Positions 7,731 to 15,741 of a DNA stretch of 42,457 nucleotides are shown piece by piece. The DNA lies in NCBI GenBank assembly GCA_028287865.1, contig JAQBOU010000019.1:1-42457 (forward strand), in the 5' to 3' direction. Both the position numbers and the translations under genes were made by a program. Position 1 is the stretch's first letter; each line of letters opens with the position of its first letter. The DNA comes from Mucilaginibacter sp. (lineage in GTDB: Bacteria > Bacteroidota > Bacteroidia > Sphingobacteriales > Sphingobacteriaceae). The notes beneath the pieces are model-generated. The model was not told the DNA's origin and searched no databases. It was given only the letters and a program-made list of their open reading frames with translations.

Positions 7731-9695
7731 TTATTCAAATTTATGCCCTTCTGTAATACCTTTCCAGCTATCTGACCGGAATGAGTTAACAGGGAATCCT
7801 TCTTTGTTAAAAAGATTTGCATCAATAGGAGCATCGGTCCATGCATAACGTACCGATACTGGCTGCGGCACCAGGTTACTCCATACTTTAACCTTATTAT
7901 TGTCAACGATCATGGCCTGGGCATAGTAGAATTTATGGTCGGGACCAGCCAATTCGAAGCCTTTGATATAGCCGTATTTATCTTTTGCGATAAGCCCGTT
8001 TTCTGCGTGCTTAAAATTGACTATTGCATACCCCTTTTTAAAATCAGCAGCACCAAATATCGGACTCTCATAAAATCCGGGGAGGTGATAAACCAAACTT
8101 AATGCTTTGCCGGCAAGCCGTAAGCCAACAGTTGCCTTATCCCTGGGATGGATGTTATAAGCGTCCCCGATATCAGTTGTAACTGCCATACCGGTATTAG
8201 GTAATTGCAGGGCCATAGTTTGAGCTTCTCTTAGTTCGGCCCAGCCGCTTCCGTAGTCGCTGCTTTGCGTGCCGCCAAATGAAGCCACCTGGACAAATAA
8301 AAATGGAAAGTCCTGTTTCCACTTACTGCGCCAATTGGTAATAAGCAAAGGAAATGTGCTCCTGTATTGAAAAGCCCTTGATGTATTTGATTCTCCCTGG
8401 TACCAGGTAACACCGGCTATTGCATATGGTATTAAGGGGTTAACCATTGCATTATAAAGCATAAATGCCGTATTGTTGGGCAATAGCTCAAAGTGATAAG
8501 GCTTGCTCAAATCTGGCATAGTACGCCAGTTTCCATCGGCTAAATTTATGGTTGTATCAGCAAATTGTACATACAGGTCATTCCCCATTCCATTAAGGCC
8601 GACGCCAAACCACGACGGACTTTTTTGTTGAGACATCAGGTTAATCAGCAAGCTGTTATCACCTGGTTTCCATGTTCCGGCTGGCAGATCAAGCTGATAG
8701 TTGGCAGGTAAATTTCCTGTTTTTATCAATTTTCCGTTAATGTAAATCGACAGGTCGGCATCTGTCTGTCCTAAACGGATTGTTGAATTATGGCCGGAAT
8801 AAGAGCTATCCAGCTTTATGGTTCGTTGCATAAATCCCTGCCCGCGGTAGCCATATAATTTTCCCATCCATTCCCAGGCACCGGGAGCATTGCCGTGTTG
8901 CCACAAATCAAAAAAAGTAGCTGGTTGGTCAGCCAGTTGTTCGGCAGTGAAATTAACAACCGGCTTTTTATTGTAAGCATAGTCTTTTAATTGCCTGTCA
9001 ATCCTTTTTTTTACATCATCCCAGTTAGCGGGAAGTTCTTTAGCGGCAGCACTTAATTCGGGTGAAGCGGTCATGGCATCTTTGCTGATCCAGTCTTCTA
9101 TCTCTGTGCCGCCCCAGTTGCAATTAATCAGGCCAACGGTAACATTTAGCTGCTGCGCGAGCTTTTTTGCAAAGAAGTAGCCGACAGCGGTAAAATCACC
9201 TACAGAATTGGCATCCGCTTTCACCCATTGGCCGCCCGGCAAATCTTTTTCGGGCTCCATGCTTATTTTTTTGGGAACAGAAAATTGACGGATCGGCATT
9301 TTCGCTGCATTTATTTGCTCGTTCTTGTATCCATTCGCATTTTTTAACTGGAGTTCCATATTTGATTGCCCGGAGCAAATCCATACTTCTCCAAGCATAA
9401 TATCGGTATAAACAAGGTGCTCCTTTCCTGCTGAAATTTTCATTGTGTATGGCCCGCCTTCTTTCATGGGCTTCAATGAAACTTTCCAGCTACCCTGCTC
9501 ATCTGCTTTTGCGCTTAATATCTGCCCGTTAAAATCGATGGTAACCCTGGCTTTTTTTGCCGACCATCCCCATACCGGAACTTCCTGGTTTCTTTGCAGT
9601 ACCATATGGTCACTAAACATTTTTGCGGTTGTTAGCTGTGCCCGGGTTTGAAGCAGCAGGCAGGAAAGAAACAGGGTTATTATAAATGATCTCAT
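7731..9695 (-). CDS. secreted sialate O-acetylesterase-type carbohydrate esterase (SASA family)
   Basis: A 654-residue esterase expected to remove O-acetyl groups from sugars. The signal peptide is residues 1-19, cleaved at TRA|Q. The block CSGQSNMEL places the nucleophile Ser at 111. WYQGESN is the second family block. The late NIHPRDKATVGLRLA segment holds the conserved His of the triad. Between these, about residues 285-400 form a beta-sandwich (galactose-binding-like) insert, typical of the long Bacteroidota members. It is last in a reverse-strand operon, 47 nt behind the VOC gene. Members act on sialate, xylan or other acetylated glycans; with the pectinases elsewhere in the window a plant-glycan substrate is more likely than sialic acid, but that is inference. 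Confidence 0.9.
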   Translation of the reverse strand: MRSFIITLFLSCLLLQTRAQLTTAKMFSDHMVLQRNQEVPVWGWSAKKARVTIDFNGQILSAKADEQGSWKVSLKPMKEGGPYTMKISAGKEHLVYTDIMLGEVWICSGQSNMELQLKNANGYKNEQINAAKMPIRQFSVPKKISMEPEKDLPGGQWVKADANSVGDFTAVGYFFAKKLAQQLNVTVGLINCNWGGTEIEDWISKDAMTASPELSAAAKELPANWDDVKKRIDRQLKDYAYNKKPVVNFTAEQLADQPATFFDLWQHGNAPGAWEWMGKLYGYRGQGFMQRTIKLDSSYSGHNSTIRLGQTDADLSIYINGKLIKTGNLPANYQLDLPAGTWKPGDNSLLINLMSQQKSPSWFGVGLNGMGNDLYVQFADTTINLADGNWRTMPDLSKPYHFELLPNNTAFMLYNAMVNPLIPYAIAGVTWYQGESNTSRAFQYRSTFPLLITNWRSKWKQDFPFLFVQVASFGGTQSSDYGSGWAELREAQTMALQLPNTGMAVTTDIGDAYNIHPRDKATVGLRLAGKALSLVYHLPGFYESPIFGAADFKKGYAIVNFKHAENGLIAKDKYGYIKGFELAGPDHKFYYAQAMIVDNNKVKVWSNLVPQPVSVRYAWTDAPIDANLFNKEGFPVNSFRSDSWKGITEGHKFE

Positions 9696-9742
9696 TAATT
9701 TAATTTACTAGGTCGAATACGTTAAGGCAAATTACAGGCTAA

Positions 9743-10201
9743 TTAAAATTTATCATCATTAACTTCTATCCAAAAATTATCCGGGTCCTGCAAATAAACT
9801 TGTTTTACACCATCGGGCCTCAATTGCGGGGTCTGAGAGTCTTGCTTCCAATTGCCATACTTAACATGCATTTGGTCAAGATGCTTTGTAAAACTTTCAA
9901 GATTACTTACTGAATAGGCGTAATGGGTATTAATATCATGGGCATTCACTTCTGCAGCGCCCTGTATAACATGCAGCTGGCTATGTTGGCCTGTTCTGAA
10001 CCAAACATGTTTACCATCATGAAATGGTTCCGGTATTTCTTTAAGCTGCATTACATTTCTGTAAAAGTCTGCACTTTTATTTAAGTCCTTTACATAAAGT
10101 GCAATATGATCAGCCCGCGGCCCATCCTGAGCAAAAGCACGTATAATTCCACCAAAAGTTAACAGGAGGAATAAACCAAAAACGATTGTTATTTTTATCA
10201 T
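9743..10201 (-). CDS. secreted VOC-family (glyoxalase/dioxygenase-fold) protein
   Basis: A 152-residue protein with a signal peptide (1-24, cleavage at AFA|Q) and one vicinal-oxygen-chelate module of two beta-alpha-beta-beta-beta units. Candidate metal ligands are the His in DHIALYV, the His in QLHVIQ, and the Glu in FWIEVND near the C-terminus. VOC proteins are diverse (glyoxalase, epimerase, fosfomycin or bleomycin resistance, dioxygenase), so the reaction is unknown. Export to the periplasm is unusual for this fold. The gene lies 22 nt behind the aldo/keto reductase and 47 nt before the esterase in the same operon, so a role in sugar or carbonyl metabolism is more likely than drug resistance. 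Confidence 0.85.
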   Translation of the reverse strand: MIKITIVFGLFLLLTFGGIIRAFAQDGPRADHIALYVKDLNKSADFYRNVMQLKEIPEPFHDGKHVWFRTGQHSQLHVIQGAAEVNAHDINTHYAYSVSNLESFTKHLDQMHVKYGNWKQDSQTPQLRPDGVKQVYLQDPDNFWIEVNDDKF

Positions 10202-10223
10202 GATTTTTATATTTATCAGGAAT

Positions 10224-11219
10224 TTACTTTAAAATTTTATTTATTTTGCTTAATTCATCCTCACTAAATACCAGGTTATCCAGGCAGCCGATAGAATCTG
10301 TTACCTGCTCTGGCCGGCTTGCACCTATCAATACCGAAGTGATGCGTTTGTCCTTTAAGATCCATGCAAGTGCCATTTGCGCCAGATTTTGACCACGGGC
10401 CTTAGCTATTTCATTTAGTTGTTTTATTTGATCCAATTTATCCAGGGTTAAAGCGTCCTCTTCTATCGCGCCATTGCCTCTGTGAGTTGCAGCCCTTGAA
10501 CCTTCAGGAATGCCGTGTAAATATTTGTTGGTTAAAAGGCCCTGGGCCAGCGGTGAGAAAGGTATGCAACCAACACCATCTTTTTCTAAAACATCAAGCA
10601 GGCCATCTTCTACCCATCTGTCAAACATGGAGTATTTTGGCTGATGAATTAAGCATGGAGTCCCCAATTCTTTTAAAATAGCGAATGCTTTTTCGGCTTC
10701 TTCAGGTTGATAGCTCGAGATACCAATATAAAGAGCCTTTCCCTGCCTAACAATCAGGTCGAGCGCCATCATGGTTTCTTCCAACGGTGTTTCCGGGTCG
10801 GGGCGATGGTGGTAAAATATATCGACATAATCCAGCTTCATCCTTTTTAAACTCTGGTCCAAACTAGCCACCAAATATTTTTTAGAGCCCCAATCGCCAT
10901 AAGGCCCTTCCCACATGGGCCAGCCTGCTTTTGTTGAGATGATGAGCTCATCACGGTAACTTTGAAAATCATCTTTAAATAACTTACCAAAATTTTCCTC
11001 CGCTGAGCCAGCCGGCGGACCGTAATTATTTGCAAGATCAAAATGGGTGATCCCACTATCAAACGCGCGTCTTAAAATATTACGGCCATTTTCCAGCACA
11101 TCAATGTGCCCAAAGTTATGCCATAGGCCCAGGGACACTGCGGGCAGCAATAAACCGCTATTGCCGCAGCGGCGGTATTCCATATTTTTGTATCGTTGTG
11201 AATCAGCTATGTAGTTCAT
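10224..11219 (-). CDS. aldo/keto reductase, YghZ/L-glyceraldehyde-3-phosphate reductase type
   Basis: A 331-residue NADPH-dependent oxidoreductase of the TIM-barrel AKR superfamily. The tetrad is visible: D61 and Y66 in HFDLANNYG, K97 in STKAGW and a His in YHHRPD (137-138). The opening YRRCGNSGLLLPAVSLGLWHNFG and the end SVLIGASRPEQV are typical of the YghZ and Kv-beta branch. The start at 11219 is kept because the family has a short lead before MEYRRCG. It is the third gene of the operon, 45 nt behind the GlcG-like gene. The physiological carbonyl substrate is not known. Confidence 0.92.
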   Translation of the reverse strand: MNYIADSQRYKNMEYRRCGNSGLLLPAVSLGLWHNFGHIDVLENGRNILRRAFDSGITHFDLANNYGPPAGSAEENFGKLFKDDFQSYRDELIISTKAGWPMWEGPYGDWGSKKYLVASLDQSLKRMKLDYVDIFYHHRPDPETPLEETMMALDLIVRQGKALYIGISSYQPEEAEKAFAILKELGTPCLIHQPKYSMFDRWVEDGLLDVLEKDGVGCIPFSPLAQGLLTNKYLHGIPEGSRAATHRGNGAIEEDALTLDKLDQIKQLNEIAKARGQNLAQMALAWILKDKRITSVLIGASRPEQVTDSIGCLDNLVFSEDELSKINKILK

Positions 11220-11264
11220 TTTTTATGTTTTTAATTATTATTAATTGTACAATTATTATTCCTA

Positions 11265-11714
11265 TTACCCTGCCTGGACACGTTCAAGTGATTTAACCAT
11301 AATTTCAAGGTCTACAACACCTCTAAATCCGCTGAATCCCACCGCGAGTTTTGATCCGTCCTTCAAAGTGAGCGGCTGTCCGCCTTCCCAACCAATTAAA
11401 TCAGGCGCCTCAATACCATTGCCATTTTCCTCCACCTCTTTGTTAAAAACCATTCTTTCGTACTCTCCGGTTTTATAACCGGTAAGCCATACCTGGCTTG
11501 CCTTGGTCCAGGCTACTTTATAGGATTGTCTTAACCTGGCTTTATCGGTTCCAAACAGCTTTCCGTGTACCCCTCCGTTATCATCAATCACACAAACTGC
11601 AACATTCCCGTTGGCAATTGCTTTATCCACGGGGTTTTCCATGTATAAAGGTATCAGTTTTTCAATTTCATCAAATAACTTATCGATGAGCACAGCTAAT
11701 TCTTTATCGTTCAT
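11265..11714 (-). CDS. GlcG/HbpS-like (DUF336) protein
   Basis: A 149-residue cytosolic protein with features of the GlcG/HbpS fold: VAVCVIDDNGGVHGKLFG (strand-turn-strand), then a helix with KVAWTKASQVWLTG, and near the end GGQPLTLKDG and VGFSGFRG. HbpS binds heme or iron; GlcG has no settled function. The match is to pattern rather than to a catalytic motif. The gene begins 18 nt after the TolB-like gene and is followed 45 nt later by the aldo/keto reductase, so it is firmly inside the operon. Heme binding would be a testable guess. Confidence 0.75.
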   Translation of the reverse strand: MNDKELAVLIDKLFDEIEKLIPLYMENPVDKAIANGNVAVCVIDDNGGVHGKLFGTDKARLRQSYKVAWTKASQVWLTGYKTGEYERMVFNKEVEENGNGIEAPDLIGWEGGQPLTLKDGSKLAVGFSGFRGVVDLEIMVKSLERVQAG

Positions 11715-11732
11715 AGGATAGATATTTAATAT

Positions 11733-13253
11733 TTATTTAACCGGCTCTATCGCATTAGTGTTACTGATAAAGGCGATGTGCTTGCTGTCGGGCGACCATG
11801 ATGGTGTGTTCATGGAACCCTGTCCACCGTAAAAATAAGCCAAAACCTTTGGTTTACCGCCTGTTATAGGCAACAAACGAATGTACACGTGCTTATATGG
11901 CGGATGTATTCCGGGTTCAACTTCCTCTTTAAGGAAAGTTAAAAATACCAGCCACTTACCGTCCGGCGAGATATGAGCAAACCAGTTATTGAAATCATCG
12001 TTTGTTACCTGTTCCTGGTCGCTGCCATCCGGTTTCATCCTCCATATTTGCATCAGGCCTGACCGTACAGAATTGAAGTAGATGTATTTTCCATCGGGTG
12101 TATATTCGGGCCCGTCATCTAATCCTTTTGCATCAGTTAAGCGGATCTCAGGTCCGCCGTTAGCCGGAACTTTGTACACATCATATTCGCCATTCCTGTC
12201 GCCGCAAAAAACAAGATCTTTACCATCCGGCGACCAACCATGCATATAGGAAGGGCCTTTTGGGGTGATTTGTTTTGGGGTACCTCCGGTTATAGGTACT
12301 GTATAAATAATGGAGCCACCTAATTCTTTTACTGTGCTGCTTAGTCCTATCATTTTACCATCAAATGATAATACATGGTCATTATTGTTGTTCTTTACAT
12401 CGCCCGTATTTAATAGTACCGGTTTCCTTGTACTTAAATTGAATGTATATAAAACCCCCTTACTGCTGTTAAATATCAAGCTTTTATTATCGGGTGTCCA
12501 GTTGGGCGCCTGGATAGAATAAGGTACTGAATAAATAATTTCCCTGTTGCCGGTTGCTATTTCCATTACTTCAAGGTTACTTCCCAGTGTCATTTGCGTC
12601 CGCTGGTTTGCCTCTCCCGCAACAGGAACTGTGATACGCACATCCCTGAATACACCAGTTTCTGCTACATCCGGGTTGTGCGAGCCAACAAATAAACCTA
12701 CGTAAACTTCATCACCCAAATCCAAATCGGTTACCTGTTCGGTAACAAATGGCTCGCCATATTTGGCTACGCGCATGGTATAAGTGTTTCCCTTTCTTTC
12801 CAGCTGGATAATATTAGCGTGGTTGATTTTTGATTTGATCTCTTCGGTAGTGGCGCCGGTTGTTCTTCTGAACTGCAGGGAAGTAAGGCCGTCACCATGT
12901 TCAACGGCATTTACCTGTGCTGAATTTCCATCCAAAGACTTACGTACCATCCAGCCAACTTTTCGATGATCTTCTACTCCGTTCCATCCTACAAACTCAG
13001 CACGGGTGTATAGAATGAAGTCGCCCTTCATTCGTTTATATACATAATGAAATTCGTCATGATCAAACCAGATATTGTACCCAGCACCCGATATAACGTA
13101 TTGTTGTGTTTGCGGAATATAAATTCCCGAACCTGGTTTGGTGTTTTTTCCGATATCCAACTGGCCGTCAAACATACCGATGGTTTTTTGTTGCGCCATG
13201 GCCGAAAAGGTTATGGCTGCTAACAACAGCGTTAATTTTGTAAGCTTTCTCAT
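11733..13253 (-). CDS. secreted TolB-like beta-propeller protein with N-terminal lectin-like domain
   Basis: A 506-residue exported protein. Residues 1-20 are a signal peptide cut at AMA|Q. Residues about 40-215 look like a concanavalin-A-like (DUF1349-type) beta-sandwich: FILYTRAEFVGWNGVEDHRKVGWMVRKS. The rest consists of WD40-like PD40 repeats, each with a W/SPDGK or TPDGK turn (for example GWSPDGKDLVF, YTPDGKYIYF, SPDGKWLVF, SWSPDSKHIAF), forming a propeller as in TolB. Such proteins usually bind rather than catalyse. It is the first gene of a five-gene operon; the promoter must lie in the long spacer upstream. The ligand is unknown, but a glycan is plausible given the esterase at the end of the operon. 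Confidence 0.85.
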   Translation of the reverse strand: MRKLTKLTLLLAAITFSAMAQQKTIGMFDGQLDIGKNTKPGSGIYIPQTQQYVISGAGYNIWFDHDEFHYVYKRMKGDFILYTRAEFVGWNGVEDHRKVGWMVRKSLDGNSAQVNAVEHGDGLTSLQFRRTTGATTEEIKSKINHANIIQLERKGNTYTMRVAKYGEPFVTEQVTDLDLGDEVYVGLFVGSHNPDVAETGVFRDVRITVPVAGEANQRTQMTLGSNLEVMEIATGNREIIYSVPYSIQAPNWTPDNKSLIFNSSKGVLYTFNLSTRKPVLLNTGDVKNNNNDHVLSFDGKMIGLSSTVKELGGSIIYTVPITGGTPKQITPKGPSYMHGWSPDGKDLVFCGDRNGEYDVYKVPANGGPEIRLTDAKGLDDGPEYTPDGKYIYFNSVRSGLMQIWRMKPDGSDQEQVTNDDFNNWFAHISPDGKWLVFLTFLKEEVEPGIHPPYKHVYIRLLPITGGKPKVLAYFYGGQGSMNTPSWSPDSKHIAFISNTNAIEPVK

Positions 13254-13907
13254 TTTATTATTGGTTTAGTAATTAAATTGCTTGTGCATTTGCGCCAGAG
13301 CGGTTAAGTCAAAGCAAATTGCATTTAACACAAGCAGTGAATTATTTATAAAACAAAGATTTTAACAGGTTTAAAATTGGATAATAATACTTGTAAATGT
13401 ATAATAAAAAATAATAGTGTAAAACGTACACCAAATTTGTTACAAATTTTATTCTCAGTTATAATATTCACAAGGGGGAAGCCTATGACGTGTCATGTTG
13501 TTGCAGCTTGTTTCACAAAAAAAATGTAATCCGCTCATTTACAGCGGTAGTATTTATTTTTTGTCTCGCCTTTTTTTTTGTGTCACTCATTTGTGAAACA
13601 GCGTGTTGAAGTGAAGGCTGAAATGGTAGGCTGAACAGCATTTTAGTAAGGGTTTTGCAAGAGATGCGGGTTGTATTTAAACCCCCGCAAAAGATTATAC
13701 TTATTTCTTTTCCCCACCAATTTTCTGATTGATCTGTATACCTAATGGAGGCAGTGTAAATTTTGAAATAATTCTGTAACCTTTAATTTACAATTTCGTA
13801 AAAAGAAAATGGAAAGTGAGGTTTGAAGAAATAACTAAACTTGTCATTGATTTAAGGTAAACCGAAATTTAATATATATCATTCTTATAACCTCTAATTA
13901 ATCGATC
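13254..13907. other. 654-bp spacer with several inverted repeats
   Basis: No gene is seen between the divergent TolB-like operon and the receiver-like gene. It holds an 8-bp perfect dyad with a 1-nt centre (13433-13449, AAATTTGT/ACAAATTT), a dyad ATGAC-gt-GTCAT (13485-13496), an 11-bp perfect inverted repeat TGTTTCACAAA (13509-13519) and TTTGTGAAACA (13590-13600), a small hairpin CCGCT/AGCGG (13531-13547) and a bulged GC-rich hairpin at 13665-13689. No exact TAnnTTTG promoter was found for the operon. Confidence 0.5.
13509..13600. repeat. 92-bp element bounded by 11-bp perfect inverted repeats
   Basis: TGTTTCACAAA at 13509-13519 and its exact complement TTTGTGAAACA at 13590-13600 enclose a T-rich stretch and the CCGCT/AGCGG hairpin. 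It could be a short non-autonomous element or a structured RNA; nothing in the sequence decides between these. Confidence 0.35.
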
Positions 13908-14312
13908 ATGCTACATAATAAGTCTGAAAGGGTATTGTTGGTTGCAGCTAATATCTTTTCTATACAATTAACCGGTAACAAACTGATCAAGCATGTCAGC
14001 TCGGTGGATCGCGTTTTTCCTGCAATCTATGAAATGGCTCCGCACATCATCGTATTTGATTATGATTTTTTAAGTGATGATATGGAAAAAATATTGCGCC
14101 GGATCCGTACCAATTCCTACTACAATAAAATTAAGATCTGTTGCTTTAAGCGTAATCCGGACCGGAAAATAGATAGTTTTCTGAAGTTACTGGGCGTTAA
14201 TCATGTGATCTATAAAGATGAACTGGATAATCCAGATAAAGCCGTCACCAATCATATTAACTCCATACTTGATTCTAAGATCTCTGATTGGCTTGCAAAG
14301 GCTTCATTTTAA
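13908..14312 (+). CDS. degenerate CheY-like receiver-domain protein
   Basis: A 134-residue stand-alone protein whose pattern matches a response-regulator receiver fold: strand RVLLVAANIF, then PHIIVFDYDFLSDD where the phospho-Asp would lie, IKICCF as the fourth strand, and HVIYKDEL with a candidate conserved Lys. The acidic pair that binds Mg2+ after the first strand is missing (VAAN in place of DD), and no Thr/Ser follows the fourth strand. It may therefore be a pseudo-receiver acting by protein contact. There is no output domain and no adjacent histidine kinase. It is convergent with serS, 18 nt apart. Confidence 0.65.
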   Translation: MLHNKSERVLLVAANIFSIQLTGNKLIKHVSSVDRVFPAIYEMAPHIIVFDYDFLSDDMEKILRRIRTNSYYNKIKICCFKRNPDRKIDSFLKLLGVNHVIYKDELDNPDKAVTNHINSILDSKISDWLAKASF

Positions 14313-14330
14313 AATAAGATATTACCAATT

Positions 14331-15602
14331 TTAATTTATCCATTCAAAGCGGGTATAGGGCACCAGCACTTCGGGTATTTTAATTCCATTTTCCGTTTGG
14401 TTATTTTCTAACAGCGTGGCCACAATTCTTGGCAATGCCAGGGCGCTGCCGTTAAGGGTATGAGCCAGTTGTGTTTTGCCTTCCTCATTGCGGAAACGAA
14501 GTTTGAGGCGGTTGCTCTGAAAAGATTCAAAATTTGAAACTGATGATACTTCAAGCCAGCGTTTCTGTGCTGCGCTCCAGGTCTCCATATCGTAAGTTAA
14601 AGCTGATCCAAAACCCATGTCGCCGCCGCATAAGCGTAAAACACGATAAGGCAAACCTAATTTTTGCAGCAAGCCCCGCACATGCTGGCTCATTTGTTCG
14701 AGTGTTTCGTATGATTTATCGGGATGAGTTACCTGCACAATCTCAACCTTATCAAATTGATGTAAACGATTTAATCCCCGTACGTGAGCCCCGTATGAAC
14801 CGGCTTCGCGGCGAAAACAAGGCGTATGACCGCAATTTTTTACCGGGAGATCAGCCGCTTTTAAAATAACATCCCTGTACATATTGGTGATGGGTACTTC
14901 AGCGGTTGGTATGAGGTATAAGTTGTCAATACCTACAAAATACATTTGGCCTTCTTTGTCTGGTAACTGGCTTGTGCCAAAACCTGATGCTTCGTTCACC
15001 ATTAATGGTACGCTAACTTCACTGTAGCCTGCTTTTTCGCCCTCATCAATAAAATAGTTAATAAGCGCACGTTGCAGCTTTGCCCCTTTATTTTTATATA
15101 CCGGAAAACCCGCACCGGTTATTTTAACACCAAGTTCAAAATCGATCAGGTTATATTTGGCAGCCAGTTCCCAATGGGGCAACGCATTTTCGGGCAATGC
15201 TGGTTTAATCCCATTTTCAAGCACAACCTCATTATCTTCTGGGGTAAGTCCTTTAGGTACTGAACTGTGCGGTAAATTAGGAAGTAATACCAATTTCTGC
15301 TGCAGCTCATCTTCAATAGCTGCAAGCTGCTCCGATAAGGTTTGAATTTCGCCTTTCCAGGTGCCGGTATTAGCTTTAAGGCTTTCTGCCTCCTCTTTTT
15401 TTCCGGCCCTCATTAATTCGCCAATCTGCCGGGCAGCGGCGTTAGCCTGTGCCGAAACACTATCCATTTGAGTTTGAGTTAAACGACGCCTTTCGTCAAG
15501 CTGAATAATTTCATCAACCAAATCCGGTTGTTTAAAATTTTTTACAGCCAAACGTTCTAAAACTTGTTCCCTGTTATCACGGATATAACTAACTTGCAGC
15601 AT
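14331..15602 (-). CDS. serS: seryl-tRNA synthetase
   Basis: The 423-residue class II synthetase charges tRNA-Ser with serine in the cytoplasm. The N-terminal residues 1-110 form the long antiparallel coiled-coil that grips the tRNA long variable arm. The catalytic core has motif 2 in CFRREAGSYG and motif 3 in LAHTLNGSALALPRIVATLLEN. Length matches the family. I start at ATG 15602 (MLQVSYIRDNREQ): the six extra residues upstream need a TTG start and run into spacer. A TATCTTTG promoter element lies 15 nt upstream. A heptamer repeat separates it from the divergent rsmI. Confidence 0.97.
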   Translation of the reverse strand: MLQVSYIRDNREQVLERLAVKNFKQPDLVDEIIQLDERRRLTQTQMDSVSAQANAAARQIGELMRAGKKEEAESLKANTGTWKGEIQTLSEQLAAIEDELQQKLVLLPNLPHSSVPKGLTPEDNEVVLENGIKPALPENALPHWELAAKYNLIDFELGVKITGAGFPVYKNKGAKLQRALINYFIDEGEKAGYSEVSVPLMVNEASGFGTSQLPDKEGQMYFVGIDNLYLIPTAEVPITNMYRDVILKAADLPVKNCGHTPCFRREAGSYGAHVRGLNRLHQFDKVEIVQVTHPDKSYETLEQMSQHVRGLLQKLGLPYRVLRLCGGDMGFGSALTYDMETWSAAQKRWLEVSSVSNFESFQSNRLKLRFRNEEGKTQLAHTLNGSALALPRIVATLLENNQTENGIKIPEVLVPYTRFEWIN

Positions 15603-15617
15603 TATTTTATTTTTAGG

Positions 15618-15625
15618 CAAAGATA
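15618..15625 (-). promoter_or_regulatory. candidate Bacteroidota -7 element of serS
   Basis: On the reverse strand the bases read TATCTTTG, an exact match to the Bacteroidota -7 consensus TAnnTTTG, 15 nt before the serS ATG. No good -33 TTG is seen at the usual distance, so this is only a candidate. Confidence 0.4.
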
Positions 15626-15641
15626 TAAATAAGTCGATAGC

Positions 15642-15727
15642 CTATGGTCCATAGTCCATAGTAATTATGGTTCCAGATTATGAATAAAATATTTAACTGG
15701 CTATGGTCTATTGTCCATGGACTATGG
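15642..15727. repeat. heptamer-based repeat pair (TCCATAG type)
   Basis: Two related blocks, 15642-15670 and 15701-15727, both start CTATGGTC and share GTCCAT and a closing TATGG. Within them the 7-mer CCATAGT recurs, along with its inverse CTATGGT; CTATGG-T-CCATAG is a perfect 13-bp dyad. The blocks fill most of the spacer between the divergent serS and rsmI. Confidence 0.6.
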
Positions 15728-15741
15728 GCAAATAATTATGC

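Noticed and set aside
7619..7906. Reverse frame continuing past the esterase stop, 95 aa
   Set aside because: Most of it overlaps the esterase gene in another frame, and the tail has no known motif; no sign of a frameshift in the esterase, which is full length.
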